Source: Pseudomonadota bacterium (lineage in GTDB: Bacteria; Pseudomonadota; Alphaproteobacteria; Rhodospirillales; Magnetospirillaceae). Taken from it: a stretch of DNA of 8,176 bases. The notes under the pieces are model-generated. The model saw only the letters and a list, made by a program, of their open reading frames with translations, searched no databases and had not been told where the DNA came from. This document shows positions 1 through 6,011 of the stretch, piece after piece (position 1 is the first letter of the stretch; each line of letters opens with the position of its first letter). The position numbers and the translations under genes were made by a program. Location of the stretch: NCBI GenBank assembly GCA_023426365.1, contig JAFAAW010000107.1:1-8176 (forward strand), in the 5' to 3' direction.

Positions 1-609
<609 letters not shown>

Positions 610-631
610 GCCGGAAGTCTAGCAGAGCGCT

Positions 632-1492
632 CTATTTGAAAACCACGGTTTTCGAGCCGTTGAGCAGCACGCGGTGCTCCACATGCCAGCGCACGGCGCG
701 GCCCAGCACCAGATTTTCGATGTCGCGGCCGATGGCCACCAGATCGTCCGGGGTGTGGGTGTGGTCCACGCGCTCGACCGACTGCTCGATAATCGGACCC
801 TCGTCCAGGTCGGGGGTCACGTAATGGGCGGTGGCGCCGATGATCTTGACCCCGCGCGAATGGGCCTGGTGGTAGGGCTTGGCGCCCTTGAAGCTGGGCA
901 GGAACGAGTGGTGGATGTTGATGGCGCGCCCCTGCAGGCGCGCGCACATGTCCTGCGACAGGATCTGCATGTAGCGCGCCAGCACCACCAGATCGGTGCC
1001 GACGCGCTCGATGATCTCCATCACGCGCGCTTCCTGGCCGGCCTTGTCGTGCTTGTCCACGGCAAGGAAGTGATAGGGAATGCCGTGCCATTCGACGATG
1101 GAGCGCATGTCCGGATGGTTCGAGATCACCGCCGGGATTTCGATGTTCAACTGGCCGGTATGATAGCGGTGCAGCAGGTCCACCAGGCAGTGGCCGAACT
1201 TGGACACCATGATGACCACGCGCGGCTTCTTCGCCAGATCGGCCAGGGTCCAGATCATCTGGAAGCGTTCGGCGACGATGGCGAACAACTTTTCGAACTC
1301 GCCCCGCGGCGGCGTCAGCGCGCCGGCCGAAAACACCATGCGGCAGAAGAACCGGCGGCTGAGCGGATCGCCGTACTGCGCCGCTTCGGTGATGAAGCAA
1401 TCATGCTGGGTCAGGAACCCGGACACGGCGGCAACGATGCCCACGGTGTCGGGGCAGGTGATGGTCAGCACAAAAGTGTTCTTGTCGGCCAT
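632..1492 (-). CDS. purU: Formyltetrahydrofolate deformylase PurU
   Basis: A cytoplasmic enzyme that hydrolyses 10-formyltetrahydrofolate to formate and tetrahydrofolate, balancing one-carbon folate pools and feeding formate to purine synthesis in organisms with formate-dependent PurT. The 286 residues match the usual length. An N-terminal ACT domain (about 6-85, with the C-P-D-T-V-G-I-V-A signature at 13-21) precedes a formyltransferase-type catalytic domain (about 90-286). The catalytic residues of this fold are visible as N192 and H194 in NIHHSFLPSFKG and D230 in VTPDLDEGP. The S-K-F-G-H-C-L-x-D-L motif at 97-106 is typical of PurU, and the ACT domain separates it from PurN. The start at 1492 is chosen because AGGAGG lies 9 bases upstream and the protein begins like other PurU proteins; the longer in-frame start at 1552 adds 20 unsupported residues. 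Its 3' end runs closely into the exported protein gene. Confidence 0.96.
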   Translation of the reverse strand: MADKNTFVLTITCPDTVGIVAAVSGFLTQHDCFITEAAQYGDPLSRRFFCRMVFSAGALTPPRGEFEKLFAIVAERFQMIWTLADLAKKPRVVIMVSKFGHCLVDLLHRYHTGQLNIEIPAVISNHPDMRSIVEWHGIPYHFLAVDKHDKAGQEARVMEIIERVGTDLVVLARYMQILSQDMCARLQGRAINIHHSFLPSFKGAKPYHQAHSRGVKIIGATAHYVTPDLDEGPIIEQSVERVDHTHTPDDLVAIGRDIENLVLGRAVRWHVEHRVLLNGSKTVVFK

Positions 1493-1542
1493 GCGTTCGA
1501 TCCTCCTGAGCCAGCTTGATAGCCGAGCCTTCGCGCGCCGCC

Positions 1543-1571
1543 AAGGCGGCAAACGCCTTCTTGCCTTTTTT
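1543..1571 (+). terminator. Terminator-like hairpin with T-run in the purU leader region
   Basis: On the plus strand, AAGGCG (1543-1548) pairs with CGCCTT (1554-1559) over a 5-base loop. Alternatively GGCAA (1548-1552) pairs with TTGCC (1561-1565), which is directly followed by six T (1566-1571). The polarity would stop plus-strand transcripts coming from antisense of purU before the gene at 1692. On the minus strand the same bases lie in the purU leader and would only form a hairpin without a U-run. The stems are short, so confidence is low. Confidence 0.3.
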
Positions 1572-1587
1572 CCGATAATCGCCCATG

Positions 1588-1618
1588 GTCCGCGGGTCGC
1601 GGACGGGGCTTGCCGTCC
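1588..1618 (-). promoter_or_regulatory. Two overlapping, mutually exclusive hairpins between divergent genes
   Basis: GTCCGC (1588-1593) can pair with GCGGAC (1599-1604) over a 5-base loop, and GGACGG (1601-1606) can pair with CCGTCC (1613-1618) over a 6-base loop. The stems share bases 1601-1604, so only one can form at a time. They lie about 100-125 bases upstream of purU, in the 199-base region separating it from the plus-strand gene at 1692. That region must hold both promoters, but I see no convincing -35/-10 pair in it. I do not recognise a known riboswitch class. Confidence 0.3.
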
Positions 1619-1691
1619 CGATATTCCTTAACGGGCGCATCCGCAGCCACCGACGGCCGGAGCCCTCCCGTGTCCTGTCCGAGGTATCCCG

Positions 1692-2033
1692 ATGATCACC
1701 GTCTATTACAAGTCCGGCACCGCCCAGTGGAAATACGAGCTGGATGAGACCGAGCACGACTACATCATCAAGAACCTGCTCGAGGACAATCCCGACATCG
1801 ACGAGATGTTCGACGACTCGCTGGAAATCCTGCGCGACGTCGCCGCGCTCGACGAGGACGAGATGGACGAGGACGACCAGATCGACCAGACCATCGCGGT
1901 GTCGTTCCTGTGGCACTACTTCAACCATCTGTCCAAGGCGGAAGAGCGCATCCAGGGCGACATCGCGCTGATCGAGGAAGATGACGGCGTCGGCGTCACC
2001 GTTCTGCCGGCCACCGACGTCATCGAGGAATAG
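1692..2033 (+). CDS. Small highly acidic protein, unknown function
   Basis: The product has 113 residues, starting at ATG 1692 with GAGGT (1681-1685) six bases upstream. About 33 Asp/Glu against 6 Lys/Arg give a strongly negative protein. The acidic residues concentrate at 31-65 (with D-E-D-E-M-D-E-D-D at 54-62) and 95-98. An N-terminal segment with beta-strand character (ITVYYKSGTAQWKYEL, 2-17) and an aromatic patch F72-L-W-H-Y-F-N-H79 suggest a folded core rather than pure disorder. No signal peptide or membrane segment is seen, so it is probably cytoplasmic. It is the only plus-strand gene here, divergent from purU and convergent with the hemerythrin gene. I do not recognise the family. 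An acidic protein like this could bind a basic partner or metal ions, or mimic nucleic acid, but nothing in the sequence decides between these. Confidence 0.85.
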   Translation: MITVYYKSGTAQWKYELDETEHDYIIKNLLEDNPDIDEMFDDSLEILRDVAALDEDEMDEDDQIDQTIAVSFLWHYFNHLSKAEERIQGDIALIEEDDGVGVTVLPATDVIEE

Positions 2034-2035
2034 GA

Positions 2036-2052
2036 CGGCCCCGGCGGGGCCG
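2036..2052. terminator. GC-rich hairpin between convergent genes
   Basis: CGGCCCC (2036-2042) and GGGGCCG (2046-2052) form a perfect 7-bp stem with a 3-base loop. It starts three bases after the acidic-protein stop and ends 14 bases before the hemerythrin-gene stop. The position between convergent genes suits a bidirectional terminator, but there is no T-run on either side, so it would be non-canonical. Confidence 0.45.
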
Positions 2053-2065
2053 CAGCCTCGCCGCC

Positions 2066-2566
2066 TCAGCCCACCGTCTGGCGATAGATTTCGGCCAGAC
2101 GCGCGTCGGTCTCGCCGTCCACCAGGGCGGAGATGGCGGCCAGCAGGCCCATCTCCTCCTTTTGCACGTGGAAGATTTCGCGTTCCACCAGCTCGGCGCC
2201 GCTGTCCCTGAAGTCGCGCCACTCCTGTTCGCCGAACACGCCCGCCTGGGCCGCCGCCGCCGCCAGTTCGGCGACCCGCACCGCCAGCGGCAGAATGGCG
2301 CGGTGTTCCATGGTCAGCATCATGACGATGCCGGTTTCGCCGCGCCGGGTGAATTCGGGGAACAGATGGTTTTCCTCGAACCCGAAATGGCTTTCCACCT
2401 CCTCGCGCAGGGTCTTGGCCAGCGCGGTCAGGAACTGCGCGCCCCCCTGGTCGAGCCGGGGCGCCGCCCGGTGGCGCCCCAGGAACTCCTCCAGCCCTTG
2501 CAGGCTTTCGATGGTGGCCATGTGATCCTCGTGCAGCAGGGCGCCGATCTGGGTATGCAGCAGCAT
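2066..2566 (-). CDS. Hemerythrin-like (HHE) diiron-binding protein
   Basis: The product has 166 residues with the layout of the hemerythrin HHE cation-binding domain, a four-helix bundle that binds an oxo-bridged diiron site. Candidate ligands in order are H12 and/or H15 (LHEDH, 11-15), H60, E64/E65 and H67 (SHFGFEENHLFPE), H88 (TMEHRAI), and H133 with E137/E138 (FHVQKEE). Hemerythrin-like proteins bind O2, NO or iron; in denitrifier gene clusters relatives take part in NO handling or iron-sulfur repair. That role is inferred here from the neighbours. The start at 2566 follows GAGGAA about 8 bases upstream, and this site overlaps the TGA of the membrane-protein gene, so the two are probably translationally coupled. 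It is the last gene of the DUF2249 / membrane protein / hemerythrin operon, which starts at the FNR-type box near 4500. No signal peptide, so probably cytoplasmic. Confidence 0.88.
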   Translation of the reverse strand: MLLHTQIGALLHEDHMATIESLQGLEEFLGRHRAAPRLDQGGAQFLTALAKTLREEVESHFGFEENHLFPEFTRRGETGIVMMLTMEHRAILPLAVRVAELAAAAAQAGVFGEQEWRDFRDSGAELVEREIFHVQKEEMGLLAAISALVDGETDARLAEIYRQTVG

Positions 2567-2577
2567 GGGGGACTTCC

Positions 2578-3867
2578 TCACAAAGGGGGGCTGGAGACAG
2601 CGCGGTCGTGGGCACGGGCGCGGGTGAACACGAGCGCGGCGAAAACCGCAAAAGCGATCGCGCCGGCCAATCCGGCGGCGGCGGCAAGGCCGAGCAGCAG
2701 GGCGGAACCCGCGGCAAGGCCGGCGGCACCGACGGCCAGGGCCAGCAGGTGCATCAGGGCGTGAATGGCAAGCGGGCGTTCGGCCACCAGGCGCGACATC
2801 AGCACCGGCATGCCGCCCCGGCCGCTGGAGTGCATGGACACCAGGAACGGCATGATGCGCTGCAGGATGCCGGTGACGAAGCTGAGCAGCCAGCCCACCA
2901 CCATCAGCCAGCCCCACAGCGGCGCCGTCAGTTCGGGCGCGCCGCCCAGGGCCACCTCCATGCCCAGCACCACGCTGGCGGGCAACAGCACCCAGGCCAG
3001 CCGCACTAGGCGGAAGAACGGCTCGAGCCGCTTGCGCATGCGGCTTTGCATGGCGGCCAGCAAGGCGCGCAGATGCAGGCCGATGGCGATCAAGCCCAGC
3101 AAGCCGCCCACGGCCGCCACCAATCCCTGGCCCCAGGCGGCGCCGCCGGCGGCCAGCGCCAGCGCCAGCGCCGACAGGCGGGCGGTCCGGCGCCCGACGG
3201 CGTCGGGCACGCCCTGGGACAGCACGAACATGGGCACCAGCACATAGGAAAAGCCCATGGCCAGACTGCCCATGAAGCCATAGCCGGCCAGGATGGCATG
3301 GGCGGCGGCGACGGGGCCGCGCTGCGGCAGAAAGCCGCCATCGACGTCCACCACCAGGATCATGCCCAACAGCGCCAGCCCCGCCAGCGAGGCCAGCGCG
3401 ACCCAGGCATGGCCGGTCACCGCCGGCAGGTCCGAGACCTGGCGCAGGTTGCGCGCCACCAGCACGCCGAACAGGGCCAGCCCCGCCACCACCAGCACGC
3501 CGCCCACATGCATGGGCAGCGCCGCCTGCGCCGCCATTCCGGCGCACAGCACCACCACGCCGGGGGCGTACAGCCACCAGGTCAGGCGACAGGCCCAGAC
3601 GGGTCCCAACTGGCGCCGGGTCGCCACCGGCAGCATCTGGAAGGCGGCGCCCATGGCGGTCATGCCCAGCACGCCCAAAGTGATCAGGTGCAGCCCGGCC
3701 AGGGCCGGCCCCAGCCCGCCCTGGAAGCCCGGCAAGGTATCGGCGCCGGCCAGCAGCGCCGCCCAGCCGGCCACGTGCAGCACCACGGCCGAAGCGAAGA
3801 AACGGAAAGGAACCGATGGCGGCAGCAGGCGATCCTTCGCCCCCATCATGAACGCGGCGGGACCCAT
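2578..3867 (-). CDS. 12-helix membrane protein, NnrS / heme-copper-oxidase-like
   Basis: The product has 429 residues with about 12 hydrophobic helices (roughly 22-42, 54-80, 95-113, 120-138, 152-173, 186-213, 228-248, 249-268, 288-308, 316-342, 364-386, 390-414). The PFRFF motif at 20-24 resembles the start of NnrS proteins, membrane heme/copper proteins linked to nitric oxide metabolism. Histidines sit in or beside helices: H31, H60, H153, H190, H369, H373. A motif H-x4-G-x7-G-x6-P occurs at 60-80, in a close variant at 190-212, and at 320-340 with Trp in place of His. Repeated helices with a leading His recall heme-copper oxidase subunit I and NnrS folds. The start at 3867 is four bases after the DUF2249 stop, which suggests coupling; 3849 and 3846 are alternatives, and no start has a strong Shine-Dalgarno. 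A role in NO or oxygen chemistry at the inner membrane is inferred from the context, and the exact family is uncertain. Confidence 0.8.
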   Translation of the reverse strand: MGPAAFMMGAKDRLLPPSVPFRFFASAVVLHVAGWAALLAGADTLPGFQGGLGPALAGLHLITLGVLGMTAMGAAFQMLPVATRRQLGPVWACRLTWWLYAPGVVVLCAGMAAQAALPMHVGGVLVVAGLALFGVLVARNLRQVSDLPAVTGHAWVALASLAGLALLGMILVVDVDGGFLPQRGPVAAAHAILAGYGFMGSLAMGFSYVLVPMFVLSQGVPDAVGRRTARLSALALALAAGGAAWGQGLVAAVGGLLGLIAIGLHLRALLAAMQSRMRKRLEPFFRLVRLAWVLLPASVVLGMEVALGGAPELTAPLWGWLMVVGWLLSFVTGILQRIMPFLVSMHSSGRGGMPVLMSRLVAERPLAIHALMHLLALAVGAAGLAAGSALLLGLAAAAGLAGAIAFAVFAALVFTRARAHDRAVSSPPL

Positions 3868-3871
3868 GGGC

Positions 3872-4444
3872 TCAGCCCCCGCGTTCCAGCCACAGGCGGA
3901 CGTTGGCGTATTCCTCGGCCATGCGGGCGACGCGCCAGCCCCGCTCGGCCAGCTCGGGCAGCAGGTATTGGGGCACGCGCTCGTGATGCACCACCACGAT
4001 CTCGCCCTCGCCCGTGGTGTCCAGCAGGCGCAGCACCGCCAGCATGGGCTGGGGCGGGCGCAGGCGGCGCACGTCGATGTGCAGGCCGTCATCCTCGCGC
4101 CAGGTCATGGCGCCTTCGGGACCCACGTCCACCTCGGCGTCGCGTTCCCAGTCGTGGCCGCCGTTCAGGTGAAAGAACACCCGCCAGTGGCCGTCGCCCA
4201 GCTTGCGCCCGTACGAGGAGAAACCGCGCGCCGCCAGGATGCGGCGCAGCGGAGATGGGTTGAACGGCGCGTCGATGACCATGGCGCCGCCGAAGTCGAT
4301 GCCGTCGGCGGCCTCCATGATGGCGGCCAGCGGATCGTCGCCGGCGGCCAGGATCGGCCGCACGTCCAGCGGCGTTGCTTCCAAGGCCAACGCCAGCCAT
4401 TCCGGCGGCCCGCCCGGATGCGTTCCCGTGGTCCGGTCGTCCAT
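3872..4444 (-). CDS. Tandem DUF2249 protein
   Basis: The product has 190 residues with two copies of the DUF2249 domain. Copy 1 spans about 25-92, beginning L-D-V-R at 26-29 and ending W-R-V-F-F. Copy 2 spans about 122-188, with H-I-D-V-R-x-L-x-P-P-Q-P-M at 122-134, then G-E-I-V-V-V-H-H and V-P-Q-Y-L. The family resembles the SirA/TusA fold and is commonly found beside hemerythrin-like, NnrS and Crp/Fnr genes in denitrifying bacteria; its biochemical role is not established. Copy 2 keeps the family core better, while copy 1 lacks the P-P-x-P-M element, so it may be structural. The start at 4444 follows GGGAG about 7 bases upstream. It is the first gene of an operon with the membrane protein and the hemerythrin, reading from the FNR-type box at 4496-4509. 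Soluble, cytoplasmic. Confidence 0.85.
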   Translation of the reverse strand: MDDRTTGTHPGGPPEWLALALEATPLDVRPILAAGDDPLAAIMEAADGIDFGGAMVIDAPFNPSPLRRILAARGFSSYGRKLGDGHWRVFFHLNGGHDWERDAEVDVGPEGAMTWREDDGLHIDVRRLRPPQPMLAVLRLLDTTGEGEIVVVHHERVPQYLLPELAERGWRVARMAEEYANVRLWLERGG

Positions 4445-4468
4445 GGCAAACTCCCTGCTTTGCCGCCA

Positions 4469-4474
4469 ACCCTA
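4469..4474 (-). promoter_or_regulatory. Candidate -10 element of the DUF2249 operon
   Basis: On the minus strand this reads TAGGGT, matching the first, second and last bases of the sigma70 -10 consensus. Its centre is 31 bases downstream of the centre of the FNR-type box, the spacing expected for a class II promoter with the box at -41.5. Transcription would start near 4461, giving a leader of about 17 bases before ATG 4444. Confidence 0.4.
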
Positions 4475-4493
4475 CACGGGAGCCGGCGGAATC

Positions 4494-4511
4494 CCTTGAC
4501 GTTCGACAAGG
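4494..4511 (-). promoter_or_regulatory. FNR/DNR-type regulator binding box
   Basis: TTGAC-GTTC-GACAA (4496-4509) has the 5-4-5 layout of FNR-family sites and is flanked by symmetric bases, giving CCTTG...CAAGG over 4494-4511. Only the fifth base of each half departs from a perfect palindrome. It lies between the second Crp/Fnr gene stop and the DUF2249 start, 58 bases from the ATG. The E-S-L-S-R recognition helices of the two regulators encoded just upstream are the type known from FNR to read TTGA half-sites, so local regulation is plausible. Confidence 0.75.
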
Positions 4512-4523
4512 GAAGCGGGAAGC

Positions 4524-4537
4524 GCCGCACAAGCGGC
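4524..4537 (-). terminator. Weak hairpin after the Crp/Fnr pair
   Basis: GCCGC (4524-4528) and GCGGC (4533-4537) form a 5-bp stem with a 4-base loop, 7 bases past the stop codon of the downstream Crp/Fnr gene. The following minus-strand sequence is pyrimidine-rich but has no true T-run. It may attenuate read-through into the FNR-controlled operon, or do nothing. Confidence 0.3.
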
Positions 4538-4544
4538 AGAGGAG

Positions 4545-5237
4545 TTATTCGCCGCCTTCGCGCACAAGCCGGCGCAGCGCGTCCAGATCGGTCAGCACAA
4601 CCTCGCGGCCATGGCTTTCCACGCCCACCGCCTTGAGGCGGCCGAGCGCGCGCGACAGCGATTCGGGCGCGATGCCGATGCGGCTGGCCAGCACCGCCTT
4701 GGTGATGGGCAGGCGCACCTGGGCGCTGCCGGCCTGGTCCTTGGCCAGGGCCAGCAGGAACGAGGCGAGGCGCTGGCCGGGCGACTTGCTTTTCAGCTCG
4801 GTGATCTCGTGGATCAGCCGCAATTGCCAGCGCGACAGGCCCGACATCAGATGAAAGGCCAGCCGCCGATTCTCGCTCAGCCGGCGCAGGAAGGGCGCGG
4901 CGGGCACATGGACCAGCCGCGATCCCGCCACCACCTCGCAATTGAGCGGGAACTTGCCCGACGAGAACATGGCCGCCTCGGCGAAGGTGGCGATGGGGTC
5001 GAACACCTCGATGATGGATTGGTCGCCGGTCTCGGTCAGCGCGAACAGGTTGACGCGCCCCTCCAGCACCACGAAGAAGCGGTCCGAGGCATCGCCCTGG
5101 CTGAACAGCAGGCCGGTTTCGGGATAGGCGACGGCCTGGGCCTGTTCCAGCAACAGGCCCAGTTCACGGGCGTTCAGCGCCGCGAACAGCGGGGCCTGGG
5201 CGCACAGTTCAAGATCGGTGGCGGACAGTCCGGCCAT
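4545..5237 (-). CDS. Crp/Fnr-family transcription regulator, second of a pair
   Basis: The product has 230 residues, full length for the family. A cyclic-nucleotide-type beta-barrel sensor domain (about 15-115) is followed by the dimerisation helix (about 118-150) and a winged helix-turn-helix (about 175-228). The recognition helix A-P-E-S-L-S-R-A-L has E192, S195 and R196 in the positions that read TTGA half-sites in FNR. Only two cysteines (C12, C100) are present, so the four-cysteine iron-sulfur cluster of FNR is absent. That fits DNR/NnrR-type NO sensors or regulators with another ligand; the ligand cannot be told from sequence. The segment E-L-K-x5-Q-R-L-A-x-F-L-L (147-162) is typical of the NnrR/DNR side of the family. 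It starts 5 bases after the paralogue ends, without a strong ribosome binding site, so coupled translation is likely. The FNR-type box about 35 bases past its stop is a likely target. Confidence 0.92.
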   Translation of the reverse strand: MAGLSATDLELCAQAPLFAALNARELGLLLEQAQAVAYPETGLLFSQGDASDRFFVVLEGRVNLFALTETGDQSIIEVFDPIATFAEAAMFSSGKFPLNCEVVAGSRLVHVPAAPFLRRLSENRRLAFHLMSGLSRWQLRLIHEITELKSKSPGQRLASFLLALAKDQAGSAQVRLPITKAVLASRIGIAPESLSRALGRLKAVGVESHGREVVLTDLDALRRLVREGGE

Positions 5238-5242
5238 GGCCC

Positions 5243-5953
5243 TTACCCCATATCGTCTTCGACGCAGAATTCGCGCAGCCGCTCCACGTCGGCGATGATC
5301 ACGCTGTTGTCGGGGCGCGAATCGACGCCCAGCTTGGCCAGCTTGGCCAGCGCCCGCGACAGGCTTTCGGGCTTCATGCCCAATTCGTCGGCCACCAGCC
5401 GCTTGTCATAGGGAAAGCGCAGCGACGCCCTGCCCTCGTCGGCGTCCACTTGCGACAGCAGGAAGCTGCCCAGCCGCTGGGCGGTGGTCTTGAGCTTGAG
5501 TTCGGCAATCTGGCGCACCAGCATGCGCAGCCGGAACGACATGGTGGACAGCATGTGGGTGATGATGTCGAACCGGGTTTCCAGCTTGGCCAGGAACGAC
5601 GCGGCCGGCACCGCCAGCACGGTGGCGGCGGTCAGCACCCGCGCGCTCATCAGGAAGCGGCCGTCGCCGAACATGGCGGCGTCGCCCAGCACCACGCCCT
5701 TGCGCGCCACCTCGACCACCGACCGGCGGCCGTCCACATCGACCGACAATTCCACATGGCCGTCGATGACCACATAGAAGGTCTCGACGGGCGTGCCCTG
5801 TTCGTAAAGCTGATGCTCGTGCGGGACCGTCACCAGGCGGGCGCCGGCGATCAGTTCGCGGATATCGGCCTCCAGCAACCCCGAAAACAGCGGGGTGAAC
5901 TGCAATTGCAGCAGGACGCTCTTGTCCAGCGGGGGGGCGGAGACTTCGGACAT
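5243..5953 (-). CDS. Crp/Fnr-family transcription regulator, first of a pair
   Basis: The product has 236 residues: sensor beta-barrel (about 20-120), dimerisation helix (about 124-155) and winged helix-turn-helix (about 180-232). The recognition helix K-P-E-S-L-S-R-A-L carries E196, S199 and R200, the same specificity residues as its neighbour and as FNR. There is one cysteine (C230), so no FNR-type iron-sulfur cluster. The E-L-K-x5-Q-R-L-x-x-F-L-L element (151-166) is shared with the neighbour; the two are clear paralogues but differ widely in the sensor domain, suggesting different signals or partners. They could form heterodimers. The start at 5953 follows AGGGA (5965-5961) by 7 bases. 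Start codon and first codons lie in one arm of a long inverted repeat (5936-6006), which may control translation. The preceding gene on the same strand ends 58 bases upstream. Confidence 0.92.
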   Translation of the reverse strand: MSEVSAPPLDKSVLLQLQFTPLFSGLLEADIRELIAGARLVTVPHEHQLYEQGTPVETFYVVIDGHVELSVDVDGRRSVVEVARKGVVLGDAAMFGDGRFLMSARVLTAATVLAVPAASFLAKLETRFDIITHMLSTMSFRLRMLVRQIAELKLKTTAQRLGSFLLSQVDADEGRASLRFPYDKRLVADELGMKPESLSRALAKLAKLGVDSRPDNSVIIADVERLREFCVEDDMG

Positions 5954-6006
5954 AACAGGTTCCCTGGCTACCTGATTAGAACCTAGACCAATGTCCGAAG
6001 TCCGCC
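5936..6006 (-). promoter_or_regulatory. Long inverted repeat covering a regulator start codon
   Basis: Bases 5942-5953 (GACTTCGGACAT) are the exact reverse complement of 5991-6002. Allowing a 2-base bulge (5941-5942), pairing extends to GGCGG (5936-5940) with CCGCC (6002-6006), giving 16 bp in all. The 3' arm in the minus-strand transcript holds the ATG and about the first six codons of the Crp/Fnr gene. The 37-base interval contains a second inverted repeat, AGGTTC (5958-5963) with GAACCT (5979-5984), whose 3' arm overlaps the ribosome binding site. A transcript starting upstream of 6006 would fold into a two-tier stem hiding both start and ribosome site. The pairing is seen; the function is inferred. 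Confidence 0.6.
5975..5980 (-). promoter_or_regulatory. Candidate -10 element for the Crp/Fnr pair
   Basis: On the minus strand this reads TCTAAT, five of six matches to the sigma70 consensus. No good -35 hexamer lies 16-18 bases upstream, so an activator would be needed. Transcription would start near 5968, about 15 bases before the ATG and downstream of the 5' arm of the inverted repeat, so this transcript would escape the inhibitory fold. Confidence 0.3.
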
Positions 6007-6011
6007 AAGGC

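Noticed and set aside
1493..1552. Longer purU start at 1552
   Set aside because: The added 20 residues are Arg-rich and run through the AGGAGG that serves the start at 1492; PurU proteins begin at the ACT domain.
1401..2729. A 442-codon minus-strand frame spanning the hemerythrin gene, the acidic gene and the start of purU
   Set aside because: It runs out of frame through two well-supported genes and antisense to a third, and shows only low-complexity Arg/Pro/Gly sequence.
3868..4092. Extension of the membrane protein frame up to 4092
   Set aside because: The added residues are Cys/Trp/Ser-rich out-of-frame reading of the second DUF2249 domain and do not resemble a natural N-terminus.
3046..4636. 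Long open frames on the plus strand across the membrane protein and DUF2249 genes
   Set aside because: High GC leaves opposite-strand frames open. The translations are Gln/His/Arg/Pro-rich without recognisable domains, while the minus-strand genes have clear domain signatures.
5971..6008. A second FNR-type box upstream of the Crp/Fnr pair
   Set aside because: Only one half-site (CTGAT on the plus strand at 5972-5976) is seen; the partner half does not match at the required spacing.
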